Part shown: positions 17,284 through 24,998 of the stretch, piece after piece | Position numbering within the stretch: the first letter of the stretch is position 1 | Layout: each line of letters begins with the position of its first letter | NCBI RefSeq assembly: GCF_014850975.1 | Contig: NZ_JACXST010000003.1 | Location: 806,001-870,000 of the forward strand | DNA from: Methylomonas fluvii | GTDB taxonomy: Bacteria; Pseudomonadota; Gammaproteobacteria; Methylococcales; Methylomonadaceae | DNA: 64,000 bases | Direction: 5' to 3' | Translations under genes and position numbers: made by a program | The notes under the pieces: generated by a model | The model's database searches: none | What the model was told of the DNA's origin: nothing | The model's input: the letters and a program-made list of their open reading frames with translations, nothing else

Positions 17284-18723
17284 ATGACACACATCAGACC
17301 CTCCGCAAGCGCGCATGGACGCAAAAAAAACCGGGCATCACGTCAATCCCAGACTTGGCAACAAGCCACATTGATCGCCTTAGGCACGGCCCTCAGTGTC
17401 TCGGCTTTATCGGGGCCGAGTGTTTTTCCCACTGGCACCACGCGTTACGATCCCAGCAAAGCCTATAACTCTTTTGTTTTGTTCAGCGGCGGCGACAACA
17501 TCGCGCATTTGATCGATTTAAACGGAAACTCCGTACATGAATGGCCGGATGCCGCCAGCCACAGCACCTTAATCAACCCAGCATTGACCGGCGGCAAACT
17601 GGGACATGTGTTTGTGACGCAGGAAACCACCGAAGGCAAAGGCACAGACCTGGTGCCCGGCCAAGTCAGCAAGAAAATCACCAAAACCATTGCCGAGCTG
17701 GATTGGGATGGCAAAACCGTCTGGCGTTTTGGCGACAAAGCTCCCGGCGGCGCGGCGCAACAACATCATGACTGGGCCAGATTGCCCAACGGCAATACGG
17801 TGGTGTTGGCTAACCTGGTGCACCCAGTTAAGGGTTTTAAACAAGCGCAGGTACTGGACGATGTGATTTACGAAGTCAATCCGGCAGGCGAAGTGGTCTG
17901 GAAATGGATAGCCTCCGAACATCTTAATGAATTTGGCTTCACACCCGCCGAACTGAAACTGGTCCGCAACGCCGAAATCGCCGACTATCTGCATGTCAAC
18001 AACCTGAAAGTCGTTGGCCCAAATCATTGGTATGCCGCCGGCGACCAGCGCTTTCATCCGGATAATTTGTTGATCGACGCGCGCAACGCCAATTTCATCA
18101 TCATTATTGAAAGGAAGACCGGCAAAGTAGTCTGGAACCTGGGGCCGCACTACCAAGCCGCGTCCATTGAAGAACAACAAGCCCGCAAGGTACCGCGCCC
18201 GGTCGATCAAATCAGCGCCCAACACGATGCGCATATCATCCCGGAAGGCTTACCCGGCGCCGGGAATTTGCTGGTATTCGACAATCAAGGCATCGCCGGT
18301 TACCCGCCGGCTCCCGTGCCGCGTACCGGTGGTTCGCGCGTATTGGAGATAGATCCGATCAAGAAAGAAATTGTCTGGCAGTACACGGGTGAGAGTTCCG
18401 GTGGCCCCAGTTGGTCGTTTCGCAGCACCCATATCAGCGCTGCCCGCCGCTTGCCTAACGGGAATACTTTTATAGACGAGGGCCAGAGTGGACGCTTATT
18501 CCAAGTCACAGCCGACGGCGACATAGTCTGGGAATATATCAATCCGTATTTTCGTATCGGTAAGGATGCTTTGACCGGCCGGGCCACCGCCAACAACTCG
18601 GTATATCGCGGCCAACCGGTACCTTACGATTGGGTGCCGGCCAGCACACCGCATAGTGAAAATCCGGTCAGTGCGCCTGATTTGAGTAAATTTCGGCTAC
18701 CGGTAGCCAGCAACAAACCCTAA
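17284..18723 (+). CDS. Arylsulfotransferase (ASST)-family protein
   Basis: 479-residue protein of the bacterial arylsulfotransferase beta-propeller family. It shows repeated propeller blades with the NG-x-x / VW-x-W signature (AHLIDLNGNSVHEWPDAASH, LPNGNTVVLANLVHP, NPAGEVVWKWIASEH, KEIVWQYTG, LPNGNTFIDEGQSGRLFQ, DGDIVWEYINP). Conserved histidines occur in QQHHDWARL, SAQHDAHIIPEG and SFRSTHISAA, as expected for phospho/sulfo-histidine chemistry at the propeller centre. The N-terminus is long and basic (HGRKKNRASRQSQTWQ) before a hydrophobic segment, suggesting export. Family members move sulfate between phenolic esters in the periplasm. It is sigma-54 controlled and next to the regulator, which supports an organosulfur role. 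Confidence 0.82.
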   Translation: MTHIRPSASAHGRKKNRASRQSQTWQQATLIALGTALSVSALSGPSVFPTGTTRYDPSKAYNSFVLFSGGDNIAHLIDLNGNSVHEWPDAASHSTLINPALTGGKLGHVFVTQETTEGKGTDLVPGQVSKKITKTIAELDWDGKTVWRFGDKAPGGAAQQHHDWARLPNGNTVVLANLVHPVKGFKQAQVLDDVIYEVNPAGEVVWKWIASEHLNEFGFTPAELKLVRNAEIADYLHVNNLKVVGPNHWYAAGDQRFHPDNLLIDARNANFIIIIERKTGKVVWNLGPHYQAASIEEQQARKVPRPVDQISAQHDAHIIPEGLPGAGNLLVFDNQGIAGYPPAPVPRTGGSRVLEIDPIKKEIVWQYTGESSGGPSWSFRSTHISAARRLPNGNTFIDEGQSGRLFQVTADGDIVWEYINPYFRIGKDALTGRATANNSVYRGQPVPYDWVPASTPHSENPVSAPDLSKFRLPVASNKP

Positions 18724-18768
18724 AGCAACTTGGCAAAAAACCAAGGCACGCTGTATTCAATTTTAAAA

Positions 18769-18871
18769 CCATGGGTTTCGGGGTATCCGGTCGTGATGTT
18801 TGGTAGACGGGTTACTGCCATTAAGCTGAAAGGAACAGGCACTCCACAGCCGGATACCCCGAAACCCATGG
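18769..18871. repeat. Perfect 22-bp inverted repeat with 59-nt loop
   Basis: Arms at 18769-18790 (starting CCATGGGTTTCGGGG) and 18850-18871 (ending GAAACCCATGG) are perfect reverse complements over 22 bp. The element fills most of the gap between the arylsulfotransferase stop (18723) and the cupin start (18901). In the mRNA it would form a very stable hairpin; alternatively it is a ~103-bp palindromic mobile remnant. Confidence 0.85.
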
Positions 18872-18900
18872 CACTAACGCTTTATAATTTGGAGACTAAG

Positions 18901-19356
18901 ATGTTACGTAAACCTATTCGGCCAGCGCTATCGATCTTGACGATCGCGCTATGCTGCGCGTATAGCGCGGCGGCAGCATTGGAACTCGACCCCAAAGCCA
19001 TCAACATCAAACTGCCCGAGCAGATTAATTGGGTGGCAAACCCCAGCGGTTCGGAGAGCGCGGTACTGGTAGGCGATCCTAACAAACCCGGCCTGTATGT
19101 CGTGCTGAACAAGTGGAAGGCTCATCATAGTAGCAAGCCGCATTCGCATCCGAACGACCGCTTCATAACGGTGATTTCAGGGACTTGGTGGGTAGGCACC
19201 GGCACGGATTATGATCCGGCGCATTTGCAAGCAGTACCGGCGGGCAGCTTCGTCACCCACTACGGCAACGAAATCCATTATGACGGTGCCAAAGACGAAG
19301 ACACGATTCTGCAGATTGTCGGCATAGGCCCGGCGACTTCTACCCCGGCCCCTTAA
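18901..19356 (+). CDS. Exported small cupin-domain protein
   Basis: 151 residues from the ATG at 18901 (GGAG 8 nt upstream), beginning with a signal peptide (RPALSILTIALCCAYSAAAALE). An upstream in-frame start at 18730 would read through the inverted repeat and is rejected. The cupin motifs are clear: KWKAHHSSKPHSHPNDRFITV, GTWWVGTG, then PAGSFVTHYGNEIHYDG, giving His ligands for a metal in a jelly-roll. It follows the arylsulfotransferase gene, probably in one transcript, with the 22-bp inverted repeat between them. Likely a periplasmic metal-binding or isomerase/dioxygenase-like protein; reaction unknown. Confidence 0.82.
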   Translation: MLRKPIRPALSILTIALCCAYSAAAALELDPKAINIKLPEQINWVANPSGSESAVLVGDPNKPGLYVVLNKWKAHHSSKPHSHPNDRFITVISGTWWVGTGTDYDPAHLQAVPAGSFVTHYGNEIHYDGAKDEDTILQIVGIGPATSTPAP

Positions 19357-19365
19357 AAATAGCTA

Positions 19366-19388
19366 GCAGCTCGCTATCAGCGAGCTGC
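19366..19388. terminator. Bidirectional terminator hairpin
   Basis: GCAGCTCGCT (19366-19375) and AGCGAGCTGC (19379-19388) form a perfect 10-bp stem with a 3-nt loop between the convergent cupin and regulator genes. On the minus strand it is followed by TAGCTATTTTT, so it best serves the regulator gene but may stop both. Confidence 0.75.
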
Positions 19389-19394
19389 CTGAGA

Positions 19395-20471
19395 TTACTC
19401 TTCGCTTTCTTCGTAGGCGACGGCCAATTTTCTCTGACCATTGGCCAACATGCCATACAGCCCCAGCTTGTGCCGCAGGACATTGCGGCTAATATCCAGC
19501 AAGCGCGCGGTTTGTACCTGATTTTCTTCGCAAAACTCGAACGCTGTGCGAATCACGGTTTCTTCGATAATATCGAACAACTTAGGCGGGGCTTGTTCGC
19601 ACAAGCGCAGTAGCGAACTTTCCAACGAAGAGGTGGAAACCACAGGCCCGCTCTGCGAGACCCGTACCCCGGATAGCTTAAAGTCCTCCGGACGCAAGCG
19701 ATTGCCAGGGCAGACCAACAATGCTCTATGCACGGCATTTTCCAGCTCACGAATGTTGCCGGGCCAATCGTAATTTAACAAGGCCAACTCGGTGGATGGC
19801 GATAATTTGATTTCGCCATAGCCCAGGCGGTCGCCGTAAACTTTCAGAAAGTGCCTGGCCAAAGGCAAAATGTCGCCCGGACGCTCCCGTAACGGTGCCA
19901 GATGAATCGCCGCCACATTAAAGCGGTAATACAGATCGGCGCGAAAATGCGACGCCGCCACCGCTTCTTCCAAATTAACATTGGTAGCGGCGATGACCCT
20001 GACATCCACCGGCGACGGCGTGCGCGAGCCCACCTTGACCACTTCCCTTTCCTGCAATACCCGCAATAATTTCGCTTGCAAGCCGAGCGGTAAATCGCCG
20101 ACTTCGTCCAGAAACAAACTACCCTTATTGGCGGTTTCAAACCAACCTTCTTTGGTATTCAAGGCACCGGTGAAAGCGCCTTTTTCGTGGCCGAACAATT
20201 CGCTTTCGATGAGGTTTTCACTGAGTGCCGCGCAATTCAGAGCCCCGAACGGTCCTTTGGCGCGCTTGCTCAGTGCATGCACATGCCTGGCGACCAATTC
20301 CTTGCCGGTGCCGGTCTCACCGATGATCAGCACTGTCGCATCGCTGGGCGCAATCCGCTCGATGTGCTCCAACAGTTTTCGTGAAACCGGATCCTCGAAC
20401 ACCATCGCGGTCGCCCGCACCGTGTGCGACAGCTGTCTTAATTGCAATTCGTCAAATGCCAATAATGTCAT
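19395..20471 (-). CDS. Sigma-54 enhancer-binding activator, SfnR-like
   Basis: 358 residues consisting of a short N-terminus (about 20 residues, no receiver, GAF or PAS domain), a full AAA+ domain and a C-terminal Fis-type helix-turn-helix. Visible motifs: Walker A GETGTGKE, the sigma-54 contact loop EKGAFTGAL, Walker B GSLFLDEVGD, arginine fingers in FRADLYYRFNV, sensor II-like DWPGNIRELENAV, and the HTH NQVQTARLLDISRNVLRHKL. The sequence EDPVSRKLLEHIERIAPSDA before Walker A is like SfnR-type regulators of dimethylsulfone/sulfonate use in pseudomonads. Without a sensory domain, its activity is probably set by its own expression, as for SfnR under sulfur limitation. It is the natural activator of the surrounding -24/-12 promoters. 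AGGGG precedes the ATG. Confidence 0.92.
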   Translation of the reverse strand: MTLLAFDELQLRQLSHTVRATAMVFEDPVSRKLLEHIERIAPSDATVLIIGETGTGKELVARHVHALSKRAKGPFGALNCAALSENLIESELFGHEKGAFTGALNTKEGWFETANKGSLFLDEVGDLPLGLQAKLLRVLQEREVVKVGSRTPSPVDVRVIAATNVNLEEAVAASHFRADLYYRFNVAAIHLAPLRERPGDILPLARHFLKVYGDRLGYGEIKLSPSTELALLNYDWPGNIRELENAVHRALLVCPGNRLRPEDFKLSGVRVSQSGPVVSTSSLESSLLRLCEQAPPKLFDIIEETVIRTAFEFCEENQVQTARLLDISRNVLRHKLGLYGMLANGQRKLAVAYEESEE

Positions 20472-20668
20472 ACGGTTTCCCCTTTACTGCGAGCAACGAT
20501 GCCGTCACTCAAAAATTGTTCCATGAAAGCTCTTTTCCTAAAGATGTCAAAAATAGTGATTCGTCAGGGCAGCGCAAATCAACTGCCGATACGCCAACGC
20601 CAAACAAAAATCAGCCTTACCAAGCCCAAAGTCAGCCCACACACCGGCACCAGGGCTGAGCACAGGCC

Positions 20669-20773
20669 AAAAAAAAGCCAGCAGTCCTTTGGGGGACACA
20701 CTGGCTTCCGGCGATCCGGTCAGCAGAAGTGGATGTTATCGAGACAAAATGCTCGGAAAATAACAGCGAGATA
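20669..20773 (-). ncRNA. Candidate ~105-nt sigma-54-dependent small RNA
   Basis: A strong factor-independent terminator on the minus strand (AAGCCAG 20675-20681 pairing with CTGGCTT 20701-20707, inner GTCC/GGAC stem, then eight Ts complementary to 20669-20676) lies about 200 bp upstream of the activator gene with no gene before it. A GG-N10-GC element on the same strand (20784-20799) puts a start near 20773. The product would be about 105 nt with no good start codon and ribosome site. Target and function unknown. Confidence 0.5.
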
Positions 20774-20783
20774 CCAGGCTCTA

Positions 20784-20799
20784 AGCATGGTTCATGCCA
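20784..20799 (-). promoter_or_regulatory. Sigma-54-like promoter of candidate sRNA
   Basis: Minus strand TGGCATGAACCATGCT: exact GG-N10-GC spacing and TGGCAT at -24; the -12 box is ATGCT instead of TTGCT. TGCTGA (20873) and a GTGTTGA/TCAACAC palindrome (20883-20900) lie 75-115 bp upstream. Confidence 0.5.
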
Positions 20800-21049
20800 C
20801 TTCGTGTTTTCAGCACATAATAATGGATTACAGGTTTTTGCGAAACCCAAATGTTGCCACATCAACATAATCTGCTGATTGAGTGTTGATATTTCAACAC
20901 ATTTTCATAGACCTGCATTTTACTGGCGGGTCATTGCCTTTTTTCGCGCTAATCCAATTAACTCGGGCTTTTTCAATAAGCCCAGTCGGCCGAAATCGCT
21001 TCTTAAACATGCCCACTATGTTTCGGACTGTTCGTATAGCAGCAGCATT

Positions 21050-21076
21050 TGCTGATGCCATGTCTGTAAATCAGCA
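21050..21076. promoter_or_regulatory. TGCTGAT-N13-ATCAGCA palindrome upstream of tatA
   Basis: Perfect 7-bp arms (21050-21056 and 21070-21076) containing the same TGCTG word as the 16.9-kb array, about 120-145 bp upstream of the tatA -24 box. Candidate activator site. Confidence 0.5.
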
Positions 21077-21194
21077 TTTTTTGGGATAGTTGCCGTTGAA
21101 CCGCCTGCTTCCATACTCGATAACGTAAACGGGTACGGTTGATATGCCTGGAACACAGCGGTACTTTGGCGTATTCCAGTGCTCACTCGGCAGA

Positions 21195-21211
21195 TTGGCC
21201 CCTATCTTGCT
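21195..21211 (+). promoter_or_regulatory. Sigma-54 promoter of tatA
   Basis: TTGGCCCCTATCTTGCT: GG at 21197-21198 and GC at 21209-21210, exactly 10 bases between. Predicted start near 21222, 70 nt before the tatA ATG. Confidence 0.65.
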
Positions 21212-21291
21212 GAAGACCGCCTTGAAAAGGCTAAGTCACTATCCCCAAGCGGCTTAACTAATCTCAGCAACTTTCAACTTTGGAGCAAAAC

Positions 21292-21519
21292 ATGGGCTTG
21301 AGCATTCCCCATCTATTAGTAGTTTTAGCGATTGTGGTCTTGGTGTTCGGCACCAAGCGCCTGAAAAATGTCGGCGCCGATCTGGGCGATGCGATCAAGG
21401 GATTTCGTACAGCCGTAAAGGAAAGCGAAGAAGCCGAAGAGGCCAAGGCCATCACCCAACTCTATCAGGAAGAATTATCCGACGAGTTGATAGGTAAAGC
21501 TGACCGCACCAAGGCTTGA
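21292..21519 (+). CDS. tatA: TatA/E-type twin-arginine translocase subunit
   Basis: 75 residues starting [20 protein letters not shown], the single N-terminal membrane helix of TatA/TatE with the [14 protein letters not shown] hinge and amphipathic helix after it, then a charged tail. The ATG at 21292 has TGGAG 7 nt upstream; a TTG at 21280 would only add four residues. TatA multimerises to form the passage for folded Tat substrates. No tatB or tatC is nearby, so this is an extra copy that would work with TatBC encoded elsewhere. Its sigma-54 promoter places it with the activator's regulon, which includes a Tat-signal protein (DUF1501 at 4314-5777). Confidence 0.92.
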   Translation: MGLSIPHLLVVLAIVVLVFGTKRLKNVGADLGDAIKGFRTAVKESEEAEEAKAITQLYQEELSDELIGKADRTKA

Positions 21520-21708
21520 TACACTAGGTTGCTGTTCTCAGGATAAAGGCGCTTAGACCAGCGTGCTGCCAAAACAGCAGCTTTTGATCCTCATCTGTTC
21601 GAATAACAACAGCTTAGAACATTCGCCCGGCAAAAATTATGCTGTAGATTCTCACCTAAGCCCAAGCGCATGCAGGACACTATGCTTGGAAAAACCGGTG
21701 GAGATTGC
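21520..21708. other. Intergenic region with TGCTG/CAGCA palindrome
   Basis: No gene seen. TGCTG-CCAAAA-CAGCA (21564-21579) is a perfect inverted pair followed by TTTT at 21582. It could be a weak tatA terminator or an activator site about 130 bp upstream of the RND promoter. Confidence 0.4.
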
Positions 21709-21725
21709 TTGGTATAGCACTTGCT
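21709..21725 (+). promoter_or_regulatory. Possible sigma-54 promoter of RND operon
   Basis: TTGGTATAGCACTTGCT: exact GG-N10-GC with TTGCT at -12, although the -24 box is TTGGT instead of TGGCA. Predicted start near 21736, 80 nt before the RND start codon. Confidence 0.55.
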
Positions 21726-21815
21726 TAAGACAAACACTAAATTGCCTTTGCCGGATAAACGCTAGTTTTAAAACCGACCTGACCTCGCTAACCAATCGGA
21801 TCTCCCGAGAAATCC

Positions 21816-24800
21816 ATGTGGATCGTTAATATTGCTTTACGCCGCCCCTATACCTTTATCGTGGCGGCGCTGTTGATTCTATTGTCTACCCCCTATGTGT
21901 TGCGGAAAATGCCCACCGATATTTTCCCAACCATCGATATTCCGGTGGTAGCGATGCTCTGGCAATACAACGGCATGACCGCCAAGGAAATAGCCGACCG
22001 CTTAACCACCACGGTCGAGCGCTCCATGGCCTTGATCGACGGCATTGAACACAGTGAATCTTTGTCTTACAGCGGTGCGGCTGTGGTTAAAGTATTTTTC
22101 CATCCGGGCACCGACATTCGCACCGCCATCGCCCAGGTGATGTCCAGCAGCAACTCAGTTTACCGCTCGCTACCGACCAATGTGGCGCCGCCGCAAGTCA
22201 TTCAATATTCGGCCGCCGACCTGCCGTTGGTGCAGTTGGGCATTTCCAGTAGCGTCGTCCCGGAGACCGATGTCAACGATTTGGTGAATAATATCGCCAG
22301 AACCGCGTTGCAATCCAAACCCGGCGTGGCAATGACGAATCCGTTCGGCGCGAAAAGCCGGCAAATTACGCTGGATGTCGATGCGCCGGCCCTGTTGGCG
22401 CGCGGCCTGACGCCCGCCGATTTAAACGATACCCTGGCCGCGCAAAATCTAATCCTGCCCACCGGCACGGTAAAAATCGGCAGTAACGAATACGACGTCA
22501 GTCTGAATGGCGCGGTGGCGGCGATACCCCGGCTGGCCGACCTGCCGGTCCGCACCGTGAACGGTGTGACCACGCTGGTGCGCGACGTGGCTACGGTGCG
22601 CGACGGTGCAGCACCGGTGACGACTATTGCCCGGCAAAACGGCGAACGCGGCATCTTGACCTCCATCTTCAAAGTCGGCCGTACTTCGACCCTGGAAGTA
22701 GTGGAACACGTCCGACAAACCATTCCGAAAATGCTAAACCTGATGCCGGATGGCATCAATATGCGCTTGATGTTCGACCAATCGCTGTTCGTGAAGGCCG
22801 CGATCGGCAATGTGTTGCACGAAGCGCTGATCGCCGCCGGCTTAACCGCCGCAATGATCTTGCTGTTTCTGGGCAACTGGCGCACCACCTGCATCATCGC
22901 GGTATCGATACCGCTGTCCATCATGTGCTCGTTGATTGCCTTGTATCTTGTCGGCGAAACCATCAATCTAATGACAATGGGCGGCCTAGCCTTGGCGGTG
23001 GGGATTTTGGTGGATGATGCCACCGTGGAAATCGAAAACATCGAGCGGCAAATGCTGTTGGGCAAGAATCCGCATCAAGCCATCCTGGACGGCGCGGCGG
23101 AAATCGCGATGCCGGCGCTGGTCTCCACCTTGTGCATCTGCATCGTGTTCGTACCGATGTTCTTCCTGTCCGGCGTGGCGCGCAGCCTGTTTGTGCCGAT
23201 GGCGGAAGCGGTGGTATTCGCAATGCTGGCTTCCTACATCCTGTCGCGTACCTTGGTGCCGACGCTAGTGATGTATGTCATGTCCGGCCATCACGGCCAT
23301 ACCGATGCGCCGCCGACCAACGCGCTGGCGAGAGGCTTTCAACGTCTGCATCACGCCTTCGAGCACGGCTTCGAACAGTTTCGCGGCCACTATCTGGTCT
23401 TGGCCAGCCATTTGCTGAAACACCGCTTGCGCTATAGCTCGGCAATTCTGGGCTTTTGCCTGGCATCGCTGGGTTTGGTGCCGCTATTGGGAGAAGACTT
23501 GTTTCCGGCGGTGGACGCCGGGCAGATTCGTCTGCATGTCCGGGCGCCGTCCGGCACCCGCATCGAGGAAATGCCGCAACACATCGATGCGGTGGAAAAA
23601 GTCATTCGCAGCATTATTCCCGCCGAAGAGATCGCCGATCTGTTGGACATCATCGGCGGCCCCTACAGCACCCGTAACACCTTGTTCGGCAATTCCGGCA
23701 CCGTGGAAACCGCCGATACCGAGATCATGATTTCGCTGCGTCCCGGCGACCATGCGCCCAGCGCCGACTATATCAAACGCCTGCGCGCAGAACTGCCCGG
23801 ACAATTTCCCGGTCTGGAGTTTTTCTTCCAGCCCGCCGACCAGGTTAGCCAGACTCTGAATTTCGGCGTACCGGCACCGATCGACATCCAGTTCATCGGT
23901 GGCAAGCCGGAAGAAGTGATGCCACGGGTCATTGCCATGGAAAACCGCCTACGGCAAATCCCCGGCATCGTCGATGCGCACATTTATCAACGCATGAATC
24001 GGCCGGCGCTGGATCTGGAAATGAATCGCCAGCAATTGCAACAACTGGGTTTGTCGGCCCGCGATCTGGCGCAAAACCTGCTGTTGACGCTCAGCGGCAG
24101 CATGCAGACCGCGCCGTCGTTCTGGCTGAATCCGGCCAACGGTAACTCAGTGAATATCGGCGTGATGGGCAATCCGCTGGATTTGGACAATCTGGATGCC
24201 TTGATGCGCACGCCGGTGGGCGGCGGTAACGGCCAACCGCAATTGTTGGGCAATCTAGTCAAATTGAAACGTACCGTGTTACCGGTCGCGGTAACGCATT
24301 ACAACGCCAATAATGTGTTCGATATTTACGCCAGCGTGGAAGGCCGCGATCTGGGTTCGGTGAGCCGGGAGATTGATACACTGGTTGCCGACAGCCGCAG
24401 CCATTTGTCGCGCGGCGTCGATTTGAGCGTGCGCGGCCAAATCGAAACCTTGAATAGCTCGTTCACCGGTTTGGGCGTGGGCTTGGCTGTGGCAATTGTG
24501 ATGCTGTATCTGCTGCTGGTAGTCAATTTTCAATCCTGGCTGGACCCGCTGATTATCGTCAGTGCCCTGCCCGCCGCGCTGGCCGGCATCGCCTGGACGC
24601 TGTTTCTGACCGGCACCACCTTGAGCATCCCGGCCCTGACCGGCAGCATCATGGCCATGGGCGTGGTTACCGCCAATAGCATTTTATTGGTGTCGTTCGC
24701 CCGCACCCGTCTGGCCGCTGGCGTACCGCCGGTGACGGCCGCGCTGGAAGCGGCGGCCACCCGGCTGAGACCGGTGCTGATGACCGCCTTTGCGATGATC

Positions 24801-24992
24801 GTCGGCATGCTGCCGATGGCCATCGGCTGGGGCGAAGGTGCCGAACAAAATGCGCCGCTGGGCCGCGCCGTGATCGGCGGTCTGGCTTTTGCCACCGTAT
24901 CCACTTTACTGTTCGTTCCGCTGGTGTTTGCCGGCACTCACCGCTGGCTGGCACACCGCTTTTCGCATCGCACAACCTTTGTAAGCCCTTAA
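21816..24992 (+). CDS. RND efflux transporter, permease subunit
   Basis: 1058 residues with the two-fold RND layout. A first helix (RRPYTFIVAALLILLSTPYV) is followed by a periplasmic loop with the PTDIFPTIDIPVV motif. Helices 2-6 include LALAVGILVDDATVEIENIE with the paired aspartates of the proton relay. Helix 7 is near residue 540, then comes a second large loop, then helices 8-12 (MAMGVVTANSILLVSFA). Proton-driven export of small molecules across the envelope with the adaptor encoded 6 bp downstream; an outer-membrane channel gene is not in the window. The order permease-then-adaptor is the reverse of most RND operons. Placement in the sigma-54 cluster suggests export of a product or toxic intermediate of the pathway; the substrate cannot be read from sequence. 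Confidence 0.93.
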   Translation: MWIVNIALRRPYTFIVAALLILLSTPYVLRKMPTDIFPTIDIPVVAMLWQYNGMTAKEIADRLTTTVERSMALIDGIEHSESLSYSGAAVVKVFFHPGTDIRTAIAQVMSSSNSVYRSLPTNVAPPQVIQYSAADLPLVQLGISSSVVPETDVNDLVNNIARTALQSKPGVAMTNPFGAKSRQITLDVDAPALLARGLTPADLNDTLAAQNLILPTGTVKIGSNEYDVSLNGAVAAIPRLADLPVRTVNGVTTLVRDVATVRDGAAPVTTIARQNGERGILTSIFKVGRTSTLEVVEHVRQTIPKMLNLMPDGINMRLMFDQSLFVKAAIGNVLHEALIAAGLTAAMILLFLGNWRTTCIIAVSIPLSIMCSLIALYLVGETINLMTMGGLALAVGILVDDATVEIENIERQMLLGKNPHQAILDGAAEIAMPALVSTLCICIVFVPMFFLSGVARSLFVPMAEAVVFAMLASYILSRTLVPTLVMYVMSGHHGHTDAPPTNALARGFQRLHHAFEHGFEQFRGHYLVLASHLLKHRLRYSSAILGFCLASLGLVPLLGEDLFPAVDAGQIRLHVRAPSGTRIEEMPQHIDAVEKVIRSIIPAEEIADLLDIIGGPYSTRNTLFGNSGTVETADTEIMISLRPGDHAPSADYIKRLRAELPGQFPGLEFFFQPADQVSQTLNFGVPAPIDIQFIGGKPEEVMPRVIAMENRLRQIPGIVDAHIYQRMNRPALDLEMNRQQLQQLGLSARDLAQNLLLTLSGSMQTAPSFWLNPANGNSVNIGVMGNPLDLDNLDALMRTPVGGGNGQPQLLGNLVKLKRTVLPVAVTHYNANNVFDIYASVEGRDLGSVSREIDTLVADSRSHLSRGVDLSVRGQIETLNSSFTGLGVGLAVAIVMLYLLLVVNFQSWLDPLIIVSALPAALAGIAWTLFLTGTTLSIPALTGSIMAMGVVTANSILLVSFARTRLAAGVPPVTAALEAAATRLRPVLMTAFAMIVGMLPMAIGWGEGAEQNAPLGRAVIGGLAFATVSTLLFVPLVFAGTHRWLAHRFSHRTTFVSP

Positions 24993-24998
24993 AATCCT

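Larger units (their letters stand above)
20472..21291. other. Regulatory intergenic region between activator gene and tatA
   Basis: 820 bp with no convincing protein gene. It contains, from left to right, a minus-strand terminator (20669-20707), a minus-strand sigma-54-like promoter (20784-20799), TGCTGA at 20873, the palindrome GTGTTGA-TATT-TCAACAC (20883-20900), a hairpin GGGCTT/AAGCCC (20965-20983), the palindrome TGCTGAT-N13-ATCAGCA (21050-21076), and the tatA sigma-54 promoter (21195-21211). Confidence 0.6.

Noticed and set aside
18730-18900. Longer start for the cupin gene
   Set aside because: It would encode the 22-bp inverted repeat and hide the signal peptide; GGAG sits before the ATG at 18901.
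20632-20868. Possible 78-residue protein on the minus strand
   Set aside because: It reads straight through a strong terminator, has no ribosome site and shows no recognisable motif; a small RNA explains the region better.
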